DNA of 64,000 nucleotides from Nonomuraea rubra (lineage in GTDB: Bacteria; Actinomycetota; Actinomycetes; Streptosporangiales; Streptosporangiaceae), in NCBI RefSeq assembly GCF_014207985.1, contig NZ_JACHMI010000001.1, positions 9,097,001 through 9,161,000 of the forward strand. Direction: 5' to 3'. Positions 50,831 through 59,724 of this stretch are shown here, in pieces (the stretch's first letter is position 1; the number at the start of each line of letters is the position of its first letter). The notes under the pieces were generated by a model. That model worked only from the letters and a program-made list of their open reading frames with translations, was not told the DNA's origin and did no database searches. Made by a program: the position numbers and the translations under genes.

Positions 50831-52245
50831 CCGGCGACCTGCGGGCCGCGGTGGCCATCGGCGAACGGCTGGCGGCGGAGGCCGTCTGGTCGGGGGAACG
50901 TTGCAACTGGGTCGGCGCCGAGCCGGTGAACCTGCTGAACGGCCCCGGCAGGGCCCTGACCTACCAGGCACTCGGCCCCGATCTGTACGGCGGCAGCGCG
51001 GGCGTGGCGTTGTTCCTCGCCCAGCTCGCCGCGACCGTCGGCCAGGACAGCGGCCGGGGCCGGTTGCGCGCCACCGCGCTCGCGGCGATGCGGCATGCGA
51101 TCTCCCGGCGCGACCAGGTCGAACCCGTCGCCCGCCTCGGCTTCTACGCCGGATGGGCGGGCCTCGCGGCCGCCGCCCTGCGCGTGGGGGCACTGCTGGG
51201 CTCCGCGGAGTGCGCCGAGGCGGGGATCGCCCTGTCCCACGACGTCGGCCGGCTGGTCGAGGAGCCAGGAGAGCGCCAGTACGACCTCATGTCGGGAACG
51301 GCCGGCGCGGTCCTCGCGCTGATCCTGGCGTACCGCCGCATCGGCGACCGCACGATGGCCGAGGCCGCGGCCGGGGCCGCGGACCGGTTGCTGGGCTCGG
51401 CCGCGAAGGGCCGTACGGGATGGTCCTGGCGCTCGCCCGGCGTGCGCAACCAGCGTGATCTCACGGGCATCTCGCACGGGGCGGCGGGCGTGGCCGTCGC
51501 CCTCGTCGAGGCGTTCCTGCTGACCGGGCAGGAACGGTTCGCGGCCGGCGCCCGCAACGCGATGCGTTACGAGAACCGCTGGCTGAACCGCGAGGAGGGC
51601 AACTGGCCGGACTTCCGGGAGAACCCGGGCAACCGCCGCGCCCGCACCTACGCGACCCTGTGGTGCCACGGCGCTCCCGGCATCGCGCTGTCGCGCCTGC
51701 ACGCGTACGCCCACCTGGGCGAGCCGCGGTGGGGGCAGGACGCGATCACGGCGCTGGCCACCACCGAGCGGGCGACGGGGCCGCTGGTGGAGAGCGGCAG
51801 CACGAACTTCTCCCTCTGCCACGGGCTCACCGGCAACGCCGAGCCCTTCCAGGAGGCCCGCGCGCTGCTCGGAGCGGACGCCGTCGGAACGGACGTCCCG
51901 GCGCTGGTCGCGGCCCACGGGCAACAGCGGTACGCGGACACGGGGTTCCCCTGGCCGTGCGGCACCCACACGGCGGAAACCCCCAGCCTGATGCTCGGCC
52001 TGGCCGGGATCGGCTACTTCTACCTCCGCCGCTTCTCGCCCCAGGTCCCGTCCGTGCTGCTGCCGGTGCGGTGGGCACTCGATCACGCCTCCGCTGCCGT
52101 GCCGTCGGGAAGCTGGGCCAGTTCCTCGGGATCGAGCCGGCGCCCGCCCGACACCACGCAGAGGCGGCGCGCCCACTCGCCCCCACTGCGGGTGCCGCTC
52201 AGCCGCCCGTCTCCAGCGGGCCGAGGTCCCGCACGGTCCGGGTGA
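50827..52245 (+). CDS. LanC-like zinc cyclase
   Basis: 472 residues. LanC fold with repeated helix-G-x-x-G loops: DLYGGSAGVALFLA, YDLMSGTAGAVLAL, GISHGAAGVAVAL. Zinc ligands are Cys280 (LWCHGAPG) and Cys331-His332 (LCHGLTGN). The C-terminal TPSLMLGLAGIGYFYLR motif (~386-402) is also typical. It would catalyse addition of Cys thiols to dehydroamino acids, forming lanthionine rings. It starts in an ATGA overlap with the HopA1-like gene. The last ~50 residues are low-complexity and overlap the 3' end of the LysR gene; the domain itself ends near 52090. Confidence 0.8.
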   Translation: MTGDLRAAVAIGERLAAEAVWSGERCNWVGAEPVNLLNGPGRALTYQALGPDLYGGSAGVALFLAQLAATVGQDSGRGRLRATALAAMRHAISRRDQVEPVARLGFYAGWAGLAAAALRVGALLGSAECAEAGIALSHDVGRLVEEPGERQYDLMSGTAGAVLALILAYRRIGDRTMAEAAAGAADRLLGSAAKGRTGWSWRSPGVRNQRDLTGISHGAAGVAVALVEAFLLTGQERFAAGARNAMRYENRWLNREEGNWPDFRENPGNRRARTYATLWCHGAPGIALSRLHAYAHLGEPRWGQDAITALATTERATGPLVESGSTNFSLCHGLTGNAEPFQEARALLGADAVGTDVPALVAAHGQQRYADTGFPWPCGTHTAETPSLMLGLAGIGYFYLRRFSPQVPSVLLPVRWALDHASAAVPSGSWASSSGSSRRPPDTTQRRRAHSPPLRVPLSRPSPAGRGPARSG

Positions 52246-53095
52246 GCGCCCGGATCGGGGCGTTCTCCGCCGCCGTTCGCCACACCAGCGCGTACGCCAG
52301 CGGGCTCATGTCCTGCACGGCCAGGTAGGCGATGTCCGGCCTGACCCCGTACCGGGCCATGTGGGCGGGGAAGATGGTCACGACCTCGCCCAGGCCGGTC
52401 AGGGTGAGGGCCTCGTTGGGGTTGCGCACCAGCGGGCCGCGCTCGATGCGGCGGCCGCTCCGGGTCCGGGACGGCACATACCCCTCGAACCAGTAGGCCG
52501 GCCCGATCTCGGTGTCCGCATGCCGGAAGTCGCTCACCACCTCCAGCGAGACCGACGTGCGCCGGGCGAGTTCGTGCCCGGCGGCCACCGCCAGCACCCG
52601 CGGCTCTGAAAAGAGCACGGGGCCGACGGTGAGATCGGGCTCCTCGACGGGCAGCCAGGCGACCAGGACGTCGATCTCGTCACGGCGCAGGCAGCCGAAC
52701 ACGTCGTGGAAGGGCGGATGGCTGAAGCGCAGCTCCCAGGTGGGGTGGCGGGCGCGGAAGGTGGCCCAGTAGGGGCGCAGGTCGTGGACGTTCATCGGTA
52801 ACATGCCGACGCGGAGCACGGCGGTGATCCCCCGGGCGGCCAGGCGGGCCCGCTCGATGCTGTCGCACAGGGCGGCGTAGGCCGGCCCGAGCTCGCCGTG
52901 GAGCTGGCGGCCGAGCGGCGTGAGCTGGATGTTGCGGCGGTTGGAGCGGTCGAACAGCGTGCCGCCCAGGCGGCGTTCCTGCTCGGCGATGGCCTGGCTG
53001 ACCCGGGCCTGGGAGACGTGCAGCCGGGCGGCGGCCCTGCCGAAGTGCAGCTCCTCGGCGAGCACCAGGAAGATCGCTATATCACGCATCTCCAT
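52199..53095 (-). CDS. LysR-type regulator
   Basis: 298 residues. [63 protein letters not shown], followed by a substrate-binding domain ([27 protein letters not shown]). Convergent with the RiPP locus, overlapping its last gene by 47 bases, and divergent from the ABC transporter genes with a T-N11-A dyad between. It most likely controls the transporter, and possibly the RiPP locus. Confidence 0.88.
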   Translation of the reverse strand: MEMRDIAIFLVLAEELHFGRAAARLHVSQARVSQAIAEQERRLGGTLFDRSNRRNIQLTPLGRQLHGELGPAYAALCDSIERARLAARGITAVLRVGMLPMNVHDLRPYWATFRARHPTWELRFSHPPFHDVFGCLRRDEIDVLVAWLPVEEPDLTVGPVLFSEPRVLAVAAGHELARRTSVSLEVVSDFRHADTEIGPAYWFEGYVPSRTRSGRRIERGPLVRNPNEALTLTGLGEVVTIFPAHMARYGVRPDIAYLAVQDMSPLAYALVWRTAAENAPIRALTRTVRDLGPLETGG

Positions 53096-53118
53096 CGTGG
53101 CCCGACTCCAGCTCGATC

Positions 53119-53157
53119 CAGGCTCTCGTCCAGCGTTTCAGGCTCTCGTCCAGCGTT
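53119..53157. repeat. 19-bp direct repeat upstream of the LysR/ABC divergon
   Basis: CAGGCTCTCGTCCAGCGTT occurs twice, exactly, at 53119-53137 and 53139-53157, 20 bp apart, so the copies face the same side of the helix. It lies next to the LysR dyad and could be a second regulator site or a simple duplication. Confidence 0.85.
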
Positions 53158-53175
53158 GATAACCCGTGCGTTATC
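53158..53175. promoter_or_regulatory. LysR-type T-N11-A dyad
   Basis: GATAAC-CCGTGC-GTTATC is a perfect 6-bp inverted repeat that contains the T-N11-A core of LysR sites. It sits between the divergent lysR and ABC ATPase genes. Confidence 0.65.
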
Positions 53176-53298
53176 GCGGGTGCTCGAAGCCCGGCGTTGA
53201 TCGGGATCCGGCGCCTCAGCACAGTGGAAATCGGCCGGCAGGACGTGCGCGCCGACCTTGTCGCCAGCGTAGCAACACTCCGTCCACTGGAGCCCCCC

Positions 53299-54186
53299 AT
53301 GAACGTCGTGATCGCCGTCGAAGACCTCCGCAAGAGCTTCGGACGCACGCACGCCCTGGACGGCCTGACGCTGACCGTCCGGACCGGTGAGGTCCACGGG
53401 TTCCTCGGCCCGAACGGCTCCGGCAAGTCCACCACGATCCGCATCCTGCTCGGCCTGATGCGCGCCGACGCCGGCTCCGCCGTCCTGCTGGGCGGGGATC
53501 CCTTCAGGGACGCCGCCGAGCTGCACCGCCGGCTGGCCTACGTGCCGGGCGAGGTGAGCCTGTGGCCGTCGCTGACCGGCGGCGAGGTGATCGACCTGCT
53601 CGGCGAGCTGCGCGGCGGCCTGGACCCCGCGAGGCGGGCCGAGCTGGTCGAGCGGTTCGAGCTCGACACCCGGAAGAGGACGAGGACCTACTCCAAGGGC
53701 AACCGGCAGAAGGTCGCCCTGGTCGCCGCCTTCGCCTCCGACGCCGAGCTGCTCATCCTGGACGAGCCCACGTCCGGCCTGGACCCGCTGATGGAGGCGA
53801 TCTTCCAGCAGTGCGTCGCCGAGGAGAAGGAACGCGGCCGGACGGTACTGCTCTCCAGCCACATCCTGTCCGAGGTCGAGGCGCTGTGCGACCGGGTCAG
53901 CATCATCCGCGCCGGCCGCGACGTCGAGTCGGGCACCCTCGCCGAGCTGCGCCACCTCACCATGACGACCATCACCGCCGAGCTGTTCGGCCCCGTCCCC
54001 CACCTGCCCGGCGTGCACGACCTGACCGTCGAGGGCAGGCGGGTCGGCTTCCAGGTGGACAGCGACCACCTGGAGAAGGTGATGCTGCTGCTGGCCCGGG
54101 CCGGGATCGCCGCCCTGACCAGCCGGCCGCCGTCCCTGGAGGACCTGTTCATGCGTCACTACTCCACGCAGGACAGTGCGGCATGA
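53299..54186 (+). CDS. ABC exporter ATP-binding protein
   Basis: 295 residues. Walker [12 protein letters not shown]-loop region [16 protein letters not shown]; signature [15 protein letters not shown] (a variant of LSGGQ common in DrrA/tetronasin-resistance-like ATPases); Walker [14 protein letters not shown]; switch His in [11 protein letters not shown]. The C-terminal extension ([18 protein letters not shown]) fits antibiotic exporters. It overlaps the permease gene by 4 bases. A candidate exporter for the RiPP next door. Confidence 0.92.
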   Translation: MNVVIAVEDLRKSFGRTHALDGLTLTVRTGEVHGFLGPNGSGKSTTIRILLGLMRADAGSAVLLGGDPFRDAAELHRRLAYVPGEVSLWPSLTGGEVIDLLGELRGGLDPARRAELVERFELDTRKRTRTYSKGNRQKVALVAAFASDAELLILDEPTSGLDPLMEAIFQQCVAEEKERGRTVLLSSHILSEVEALCDRVSIIRAGRDVESGTLAELRHLTMTTITAELFGPVPHLPGVHDLTVEGRRVGFQVDSDHLEKVMLLLARAGIAALTSRPPSLEDLFMRHYSTQDSAA

Positions 54187-55748
54187 CCGGCACGTGGACC
54201 CTGGTCAGGCTGATCGCCCGCCGCGAGCGCCTGGTCGCGCCCGTCTGGATCCTGCTGCTCGCCGTCCTGGCCGCGGGCCAGCTCAACCGCTACGCGACCG
54301 GCATCCCCGACCTCGGCGCCTTCGCCCGCGAGATGAGCGCCAACCGGGCGCTCACCGCGTTCGCCGGAGAGGTGTACGCCTCCTCGGTCGCCGCCATGGC
54401 GGTGTGGAAGAACGCCGACGCCATCTACACCGTCCTCGGCCTGATCATGATCCTCACCGTCGTCCGGCACACCCGCGGCGAGGAGGAGTCGGGCCGCGCC
54501 GAGCTGGCCGGCTCCGGTGCCATCGGCCGGCTCGCGCCGCTGACGGCCGCGCTCCTCGTGACGTCGGCCTGCGCCGTCCTGGCCGGCCTGGTCACCGCCG
54601 CGGCCATGGTCATGACGGGCGCCGGGACGACGGGTTCCTTCGCCTTCGGCGCCGCGATCACCGCCGCCGGGCTGGTCTTCGTCGGCGTCGGTGCCCTGGC
54701 CGCCCAGATCACCCAGGGCACCCGCGCCGCGATCGGCCTCGCCGCCATCGGGCTGGGCGTGAGCTACTGCCTGCGTTTCATCGCCGACGGCAGCGGCCTG
54801 ACCGCCCTGAAGTGGCTCTCGCCGCAGGGCTGGTCGCACCTGGTCCGGCCGTACGGGGACGACAACGTGGCCGTCCTGCTGCTCAGCCTGGCCCTCTTCG
54901 CGGTCACGGCGGCCCTCGCCTTCCGCCTCAACGCCAGGCGGGACCTGGGTCTCGGCCTGATCCCGGAGCGTCCGGGCCCCGCTCACTCCGTACGGCTGCG
55001 CAGCCCGCTCGCCCTGGCCTGGCGGATGCAGCGGGGCCTGCTGATCGGCTGGTCCGCCGGGTACGCGGCCGCCGGGCTCGTCCTCGGGGCGCTGGCCCTG
55101 TCCATCCCCGAGGTCGCCAGGCAGGGAGCCGCCGTCGAGGAGTTCTTCCGCCGCTACACCGCCTCTCCCGAGGCCACGATGACCGAGGCCTACCTCTGGC
55201 TGATCGTGCTCGGCCTCGGCTACGTCGCGGCCCTCTACCCGCTCCTCGTGCTGCTGCGGCTGCGCGACGAGGAGAGCTCCGGGCGGGCCGAACTGCTCCT
55301 GTCCACCCCGGTCGGCCGGATGCGCTGGGCCTGCTCCCACCTGGCCTTCGCGGTGCTCGGCAGCGCCGTCGTCCTCGGCGCCGCGGGCCTGACCATGGGG
55401 CTGGTGTCCGGACAGGCCGGCAAGGTCCTGAGCGGCGCGCTGATCCAGGTGCCGGCCGTCTGGGTGCTCGCCGGGGTCGGCATCCTGGCCTTCGGCCTGC
55501 TGCCCAGGGCCGCGGCGGCGATCTCGTGGGCCGCCTTCCTGTTCGTCAACCTGTTCGGCGAGGTCCTCGGGCCCATCATCGGGATCGACTACTGGGCCGC
55601 CAGGTTCTTCGTGCCCTTCCCCAACCTGCCGATGATCGTCTCGGGCGGCGACTTCACCGTCCTGCCCATCCTGATCATGCTCGCGGTCGCGGGGCTCCTC
55701 ACCGCCGCAGGGCTGGCGGGGCTCGACCGGCGCGCCCTGTCCTCGTAG
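54183..55748 (+). CDS. ABC exporter permease (two six-helix halves)
   Basis: 521 residues with about twelve membrane helices in two related halves; both halves carry the loop ([20 protein letters not shown]), a mark of the tetronasin/polyketide antibiotic exporter permease family. The start overlaps the ATPase stop. The full-length duplicated type works with one ATPase dimer. Substrates in this family are usually hydrophobic antibiotics; a peptide substrate is possible. Confidence 0.88.
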   Translation: MTGTWTLVRLIARRERLVAPVWILLLAVLAAGQLNRYATGIPDLGAFAREMSANRALTAFAGEVYASSVAAMAVWKNADAIYTVLGLIMILTVVRHTRGEEESGRAELAGSGAIGRLAPLTAALLVTSACAVLAGLVTAAAMVMTGAGTTGSFAFGAAITAAGLVFVGVGALAAQITQGTRAAIGLAAIGLGVSYCLRFIADGSGLTALKWLSPQGWSHLVRPYGDDNVAVLLLSLALFAVTAALAFRLNARRDLGLGLIPERPGPAHSVRLRSPLALAWRMQRGLLIGWSAGYAAAGLVLGALALSIPEVARQGAAVEEFFRRYTASPEATMTEAYLWLIVLGLGYVAALYPLLVLLRLRDEESSGRAELLLSTPVGRMRWACSHLAFAVLGSAVVLGAAGLTMGLVSGQAGKVLSGALIQVPAVWVLAGVGILAFGLLPRAAAAISWAAFLFVNLFGEVLGPIIGIDYWAARFFVPFPNLPMIVSGGDFTVLPILIMLAVAGLLTAAGLAGLDRRALSS

Positions 55749-55793
55749 CGGCCGGCATGACCTTCTTCCTCCAGAACGAAGGGATCTCCTCCC

Positions 55794-56162
55794 ATGTCCA
55801 TCCAGTCCGTGCTCGCCGAGATCGCCGCCGCGGCCCCGTCGCCGGGTGTCACCCCCTCCGCCCTGACCGCCGACCGGCTCTGGTCCTTGGCGGCCGCGCT
55901 GCTGGGCCTGGCCGGCGTGGTCGCCGGCGCGCTCGCCCTGGCCCGCCCCGCCGGCCGCATCGGGAGCAGAGGGGCCGTCGTCGCCCTGGCGGCGGGGCCG
56001 GCCGGCACGGTCATCGGCGGGGCGGTACTCCTCACCGCCGATGGCGGTCCCGGCACCGGCAACGGAACCGTCGGGGGCTACGTGGCGCTGGTGCTGGGCG
56101 TGCTCGCCATCGTCCTCGGCGGGCTGGCGCGCGCTCGCTCCGCCCGCCGATCGGCCGCCTGA
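55794..56162 (+). CDS. DUF6223-type small membrane protein
   Basis: 122 residues with three hydrophobic segments: LWSLAAALLGLAGVVAGALALARP, GAVVALAAGPAGTVIGGAVLLTA, VGGYVALVLGVLAIVLGGLARARS. The pattern of a short N-terminus followed by three helices with the GPGTGNGTVGGYVAL loop matches DUF6223 of actinomycetes. Function unknown. It follows the ABC genes and may belong to their transcript. Confidence 0.7.
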   Translation: MSIQSVLAEIAAAAPSPGVTPSALTADRLWSLAAALLGLAGVVAGALALARPAGRIGSRGAVVALAAGPAGTVIGGAVLLTADGGPGTGNGTVGGYVALVLGVLAIVLGGLARARSARRSAA

Positions 56163-56231
56163 CCTTTCGCCCCCTCCGATCCGGGATTCGTCGCCTCGTG
56201 GCACACGAACACGAGGTGGAAGGGAAACATC

Positions 56232-56906
56232 ATGAGCAAGGTCTGGTTCGTCACCGGCTCGTCGCGCGGCCTGGGCCGCCAGTTCGTCGAGGCCGCCTTG
56301 TCCCGCGGTGACAGGGTCGCCGCGACCGCCCGGACCATCACCGGCCTGGACGACCTGGTCGACCGCTACGGCGACGCGGTGCTCCCGCTCGAACTGGACG
56401 TGACCGGCAGGAAGGCCGTGTTCGAAACCGTCGAGCAGGCCAAGAAGCACTTCGGCCGGTTGGACGTCATCGTCAACAACGCCGGCTACGCCCAGTTCGG
56501 CGCCGTCGAGGAGCTGACCGAGCAGGAACTGCGCGACCAGCTGGAGACCAACCTGTTCGGCGCGGTGTGGGTGATCCAGGCCGCGCTGCCGTACCTGCGC
56601 GAGCAGCGCTCCGGGCACATCGTGCAGCTGTCCTCGGCCGCGGGGATCATCACCATGCCGCTCGGCGGCGCGGACCGACCCGGTCTACGACGACGTCCGC
56701 CGGCGGCTCGGCGCGATGACCGGCAAGCTGCCCCCGGGGACCCGGCCGCCGCGGCCCGGGCGCTCCTCAAGCTCGTCGATTCCGACGACCCACCACTGAG
56801 GGTGATCTTCGGTGTGGGCATCTATCCGATGATCCAGCAGGTCTACGCCGGCCGGCTCAAGACCTGGGACGACTGGCAGGAGCTCTCGGCCGCGTCCCAC
56901 GGCTAG
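56232..56906 (+). pseudogene. Short-chain dehydrogenase/reductase with deleted active site
   Basis: Begins well with WFVTGSSRGLGRQFVEAAL (TGxxxGxG), then LELDVTG, NNAGYAQFG and HIVQLSSAAGIITMPLGG, including the catalytic Ser. About 60-70 residues that should follow, with the YxxxK catalytic pair, are missing. A ~35-codon stretch (RTDPVYDDVRRRLGAMTGKLPPG) lies out of frame between 56675 and 56745. The original frame then resumes as PAAAARALLKLVDSDDPPLRVIFG. The open frame of 224 codons is therefore misleading; the enzyme cannot be active. Confidence 0.75.
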
Positions 56907-56989
56907 CCACCCATGACGGCGATCGTTGAACGGCGGGCCGCGCCGGCCGCCCGGTGAGCTGCGCCCGGGAGCCCGGCCCCGAGGTGAGG

Positions 56990-57036
56990 CCACACCGTGA
57001 TGCCACACCGTGATGCCACACCGTGATGCCACACCG
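56990..57036. repeat. 13-bp tandem repeat, 3.6 copies
   Basis: TGATGCCACACCG repeats perfectly from 56998 to 57036 with a partial copy before it, just downstream of the TetR stop codon. Probably slippage; it could affect the transcript end. Confidence 0.9.
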
Positions 57037-57049
57037 AGGCCCGGGGCGG

Positions 57050-57613
57050 TCAGGCGTGCATGCCCCGGCGTAGGAGCGACCACACCCGGGCGGCCGCGAC
57101 CCGGCGGGCCGGCGCGGGCCTCTTGGCGAGGACGCCGGCGAGCATGCTGACCGCCAGGAGCAGATCGTCGCCGTCGAGGTCCGCGCGGGCCGTTCCCGCC
57201 CGCTGGGCCTCGGCGAGCTTGTCGGCCAGCACGTCGCGCACCCGGTCGCGCATCGCCAGGGCGCGGGGGTCGGCGGTGTTCGCGTCGACCATGTCGATGA
57301 ACGCGGTGGTGGCGATGATCTGCTCGGTGACCAGCGTGAGCACGTCGTCGAGCGTGGCGCCGGGCTCCCCCGCCAGGGCCTCCAGCTCGGCCACGCCGTC
57401 GTCGAAGACGGCCAGGGCGAGGGTGATCCGGTCGGGGAAGTGGCGGTAGAGGCTGCCCTGGCCGACCCCCGCGGTGCGAGCGACCAGGCTGAGCGGCGCG
57501 TCGTAGCCGACGCTGGCGAACACTTCGCGGGCCGCCGCGATCAGCGCCGCGCGGTTGCGGGCGGCGACGCGGGGCCCCTTGTTCACCGGACGTGCCACGG
57601 ACATGACTGTCAC
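57050..57613 (-). CDS. TetR-family regulator
   Basis: 187 residues. HTH: ARNRAALIAAAREVFASVGYDAPLSLVARTAGVGQGSLYRHFPDRITLALAVF, the subgroup with GVGQGSLYRHFP. The C-terminal ligand domain is typical (TetR_C_7-like). Divergent from the flavin monooxygenase at 57760; two GGACA-N4-TGTCC operators lie between. Confidence 0.9.
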   Translation of the reverse strand: MTVMSVARPVNKGPRVAARNRAALIAAAREVFASVGYDAPLSLVARTAGVGQGSLYRHFPDRITLALAVFDDGVAELEALAGEPGATLDDVLTLVTEQIIATTAFIDMVDANTADPRALAMRDRVRDVLADKLAEAQRAGTARADLDGDDLLLAVSMLAGVLAKRPAPARRVAAARVWSLLRRGMHA

Positions 57614-57623
57614 ACTATCAACC

Positions 57624-57719
57624 GGACAATATTGTCCACATTCTTGACGTCATGCCGTCCGCGCGTTCGACAGTGATCAGTCAGGCGGGCTATCTTGTGA
57701 CCGGACAGGACTGTCCGGT
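57624..57719. promoter_or_regulatory. Two TetR operators between TetR and monooxygenase
   Basis: GGACAATATTGTCC (57624-57637) is a perfect 14-bp palindrome. ACCGGACAG-GA-CTGTCCGGT (57700-57719) is a perfect dyad with 9-bp arms. Both contain GGACA-N4-TGTCC. One lies 11 bp upstream of the TetR start and the other 41 bp before the monooxygenase start. Confidence 0.75.
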
Positions 57720-57759
57720 TGTGATCTCCGCTCCAGACTCCCGATTCGGAAGGTCATCC

Positions 57760-59583
57760 ATGGACCACTCTCCGACGCCGCCCGCCCACCTCGCCGTCGC
57801 GGAACTGGGCTTCGACCCGGACGAACTACGCGCCAGGTACCGCCACGAGCGCGACCGCCGGCTGCGGCCCGACGGCAACGCCCAGTACCAGGGCACCCGC
57901 GGTGAGTTCGGCTACTACGCCGCCGACCCGTACACCGAACGGGTGGAGCGGGAGCCGGTCCGCGACCGGGTCGAGGCGCTGGTGGTCGGGGGCGGCTTCG
58001 GCGGGCTGCTCACCGGGGCCAGGCTCCGCGAGGCGGGCGTGGCGGACATCCGGATGCTGGACGAGGCCGGCGACTTCGGCGGCACCTGGTACTGGAACCG
58101 CTACCCGGGCATCCACTGCGACATCGAGGCGACGGTCTACCTGCCGCTGCTCGAAGAGGTCGGCCACGTGCCCACCATGCGGTACGCGTCCGGCGAGGAG
58201 ATCCGCCGGCACGCCGTCGCGATCGCCGGGCTGTACGACCTGTACCGCGACACGATGTTCCACACCCGCGTCACGGAGCTGCGCTGGGACGACGACGCGA
58301 GCGCCTGGCAGGTACGCACCGACCGCGGCGACGACTTCCTGGCCCGCTACGTCGTGATGTCCGCCGGCACCCTGGCCCAGCCGAAGCTGCCCGGCATCCC
58401 GGGCATCGAGACCTTCAAGGGACACACGTTCCACACCAGCCGCTGGGACTACGGCTACACCGGCGGCGACCAGAACGGCGGCCTGCACAAGCTCGCCGAC
58501 AAGCGCGTCGCGGTCGTGGGCACCGGCGCCACCGGGATCCAGGTCATCCCGCACCTGGGGCGCGACTCTCAGCACCTGTACGTCTTCCAGCGCACCCCCT
58601 CCTCGGTCGACGTACGCGACAACCGCCCCACAGACCCGGCCTGGGCCGCCTCGCTCAAGCCCGGCTGGCAGCGCGAGCGGATGGAGAACTTCCTCACCGT
58701 CGTCACCGGCGGCCACGCCGAGCAGGACCTGATCGACGACGGCTGGACCAGCACCGCCCGGCTGCAACGCAACCTGCTGGCCGGCACCGTCGACACCACC
58801 CTGTCACCCGGGCAGCGCGCCTACCTCGACGAGCTCGCCGACTTCCAGAAGATGAACGAGATCCGCGCCCGCGTGGACGAGATCGTGGAGGACCCCGCCA
58901 CCGCGGAGCTGCTCAAGCCCTGGTACCGCTACATGTGCAAGCGGCCGACCTTCAGCGACCACTACCTGCAGACGTTCAACCGGCCCGACGTCACCCTGGT
59001 CGACACCGCCGACCACGGCGGCATCACCGCGATGACGGAGTCGGCGGTCGTGGTCGGCGAGCGGAAGTACGAGGTGGACTGCGTCATCTTCGCGACCGGC
59101 TTCGAGGTCGGCGTCTCCGGCATCGTCTCCGGCGCCCTGCCGGTGTACGGCCGGGACGGCGCGCCGCTGCTCGGCACCTGGATGCGGGGCGGCCCGCGCA
59201 CGCTGCACGGCTTCTACAGCCACGGCTTCCCGAACCTGTTCCACCTGGGCCCCCTGCAGAACGCCTCCGCGGTCAACTTCGTGCACATCCTTCAGGAGCA
59301 GGCCACCCACATCGGCGCCGTGGTCGCCGAGGCCCGCCGGCGCGGCGTCGCCGTGGTCGAGCCGAGCAAGGACGCCGAGGAGGCGTGGGTGGCCACCATC
59401 CGGGAGCTGGCGCCGGACAACAGCCGGTTCCAGGCCGAGTGTACGCCCGGCTACTACAACAACGAGGGCAAGCCCCGCCCGGGCGGCATGACGTACGGGC
59501 CCGGCCCCGTCGCCTTCCACGACCTGCTGCGCCGCTGGCGCGCCGAGGGCGGCATGGAGGAGGTGCTGGCGGGCGACCGATGA
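57760..59583 (+). CDS. Baeyer-Villiger-type flavin monooxygenase
   Basis: 607 residues from the ATG at 57760 (GGAAGG upstream). FAD motif ALVVGGGFGGLLTGARL; BVMO fingerprint FKGHTFHTSRW (F-x-G-x3-H-x3-W); NADPH motif VAVVGTGATGIQVIP; GTWYWNRYPGIHCDIEA is the typical BVMO block (usually Gly-x-W-Y-x-N-R-Y-P-G-x-x-x-D). The N-terminal extension of ~75 residues and length fit cyclohexanone/steroid-type BVMOs. It inserts oxygen next to a ketone. The following SDR-like partner is absent, but a broken SDR lies on the other side of the TetR. Probably induced through the divergent TetR. Confidence 0.9.
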   Translation: MDHSPTPPAHLAVAELGFDPDELRARYRHERDRRLRPDGNAQYQGTRGEFGYYAADPYTERVEREPVRDRVEALVVGGGFGGLLTGARLREAGVADIRMLDEAGDFGGTWYWNRYPGIHCDIEATVYLPLLEEVGHVPTMRYASGEEIRRHAVAIAGLYDLYRDTMFHTRVTELRWDDDASAWQVRTDRGDDFLARYVVMSAGTLAQPKLPGIPGIETFKGHTFHTSRWDYGYTGGDQNGGLHKLADKRVAVVGTGATGIQVIPHLGRDSQHLYVFQRTPSSVDVRDNRPTDPAWAASLKPGWQRERMENFLTVVTGGHAEQDLIDDGWTSTARLQRNLLAGTVDTTLSPGQRAYLDELADFQKMNEIRARVDEIVEDPATAELLKPWYRYMCKRPTFSDHYLQTFNRPDVTLVDTADHGGITAMTESAVVVGERKYEVDCVIFATGFEVGVSGIVSGALPVYGRDGAPLLGTWMRGGPRTLHGFYSHGFPNLFHLGPLQNASAVNFVHILQEQATHIGAVVAEARRRGVAVVEPSKDAEEAWVATIRELAPDNSRFQAECTPGYYNNEGKPRPGGMTYGPGPVAFHDLLRRWRAEGGMEEVLAGDR

Positions 59584-59724
59584 ACATCCGGGCGCGTCCG
59601 CTGTGGCGATCGGACGGCCCGGCCTTCCGGCCGGCGGAGATCAGGTGACAATTACGCCATTACACTGCAAGTCGACGAGGCCCGAGTCGCTGGTGGGCTG
59701 AGAACCCCGATCGAAAGGACGGCC

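Noticed and set aside
48469..52245. Thioamitide cluster
   Set aside because: No YcaO/TfuA pair for thioamidation and no cysteine decarboxylase in the window, despite the shared kinase/HopA1 enzymes.
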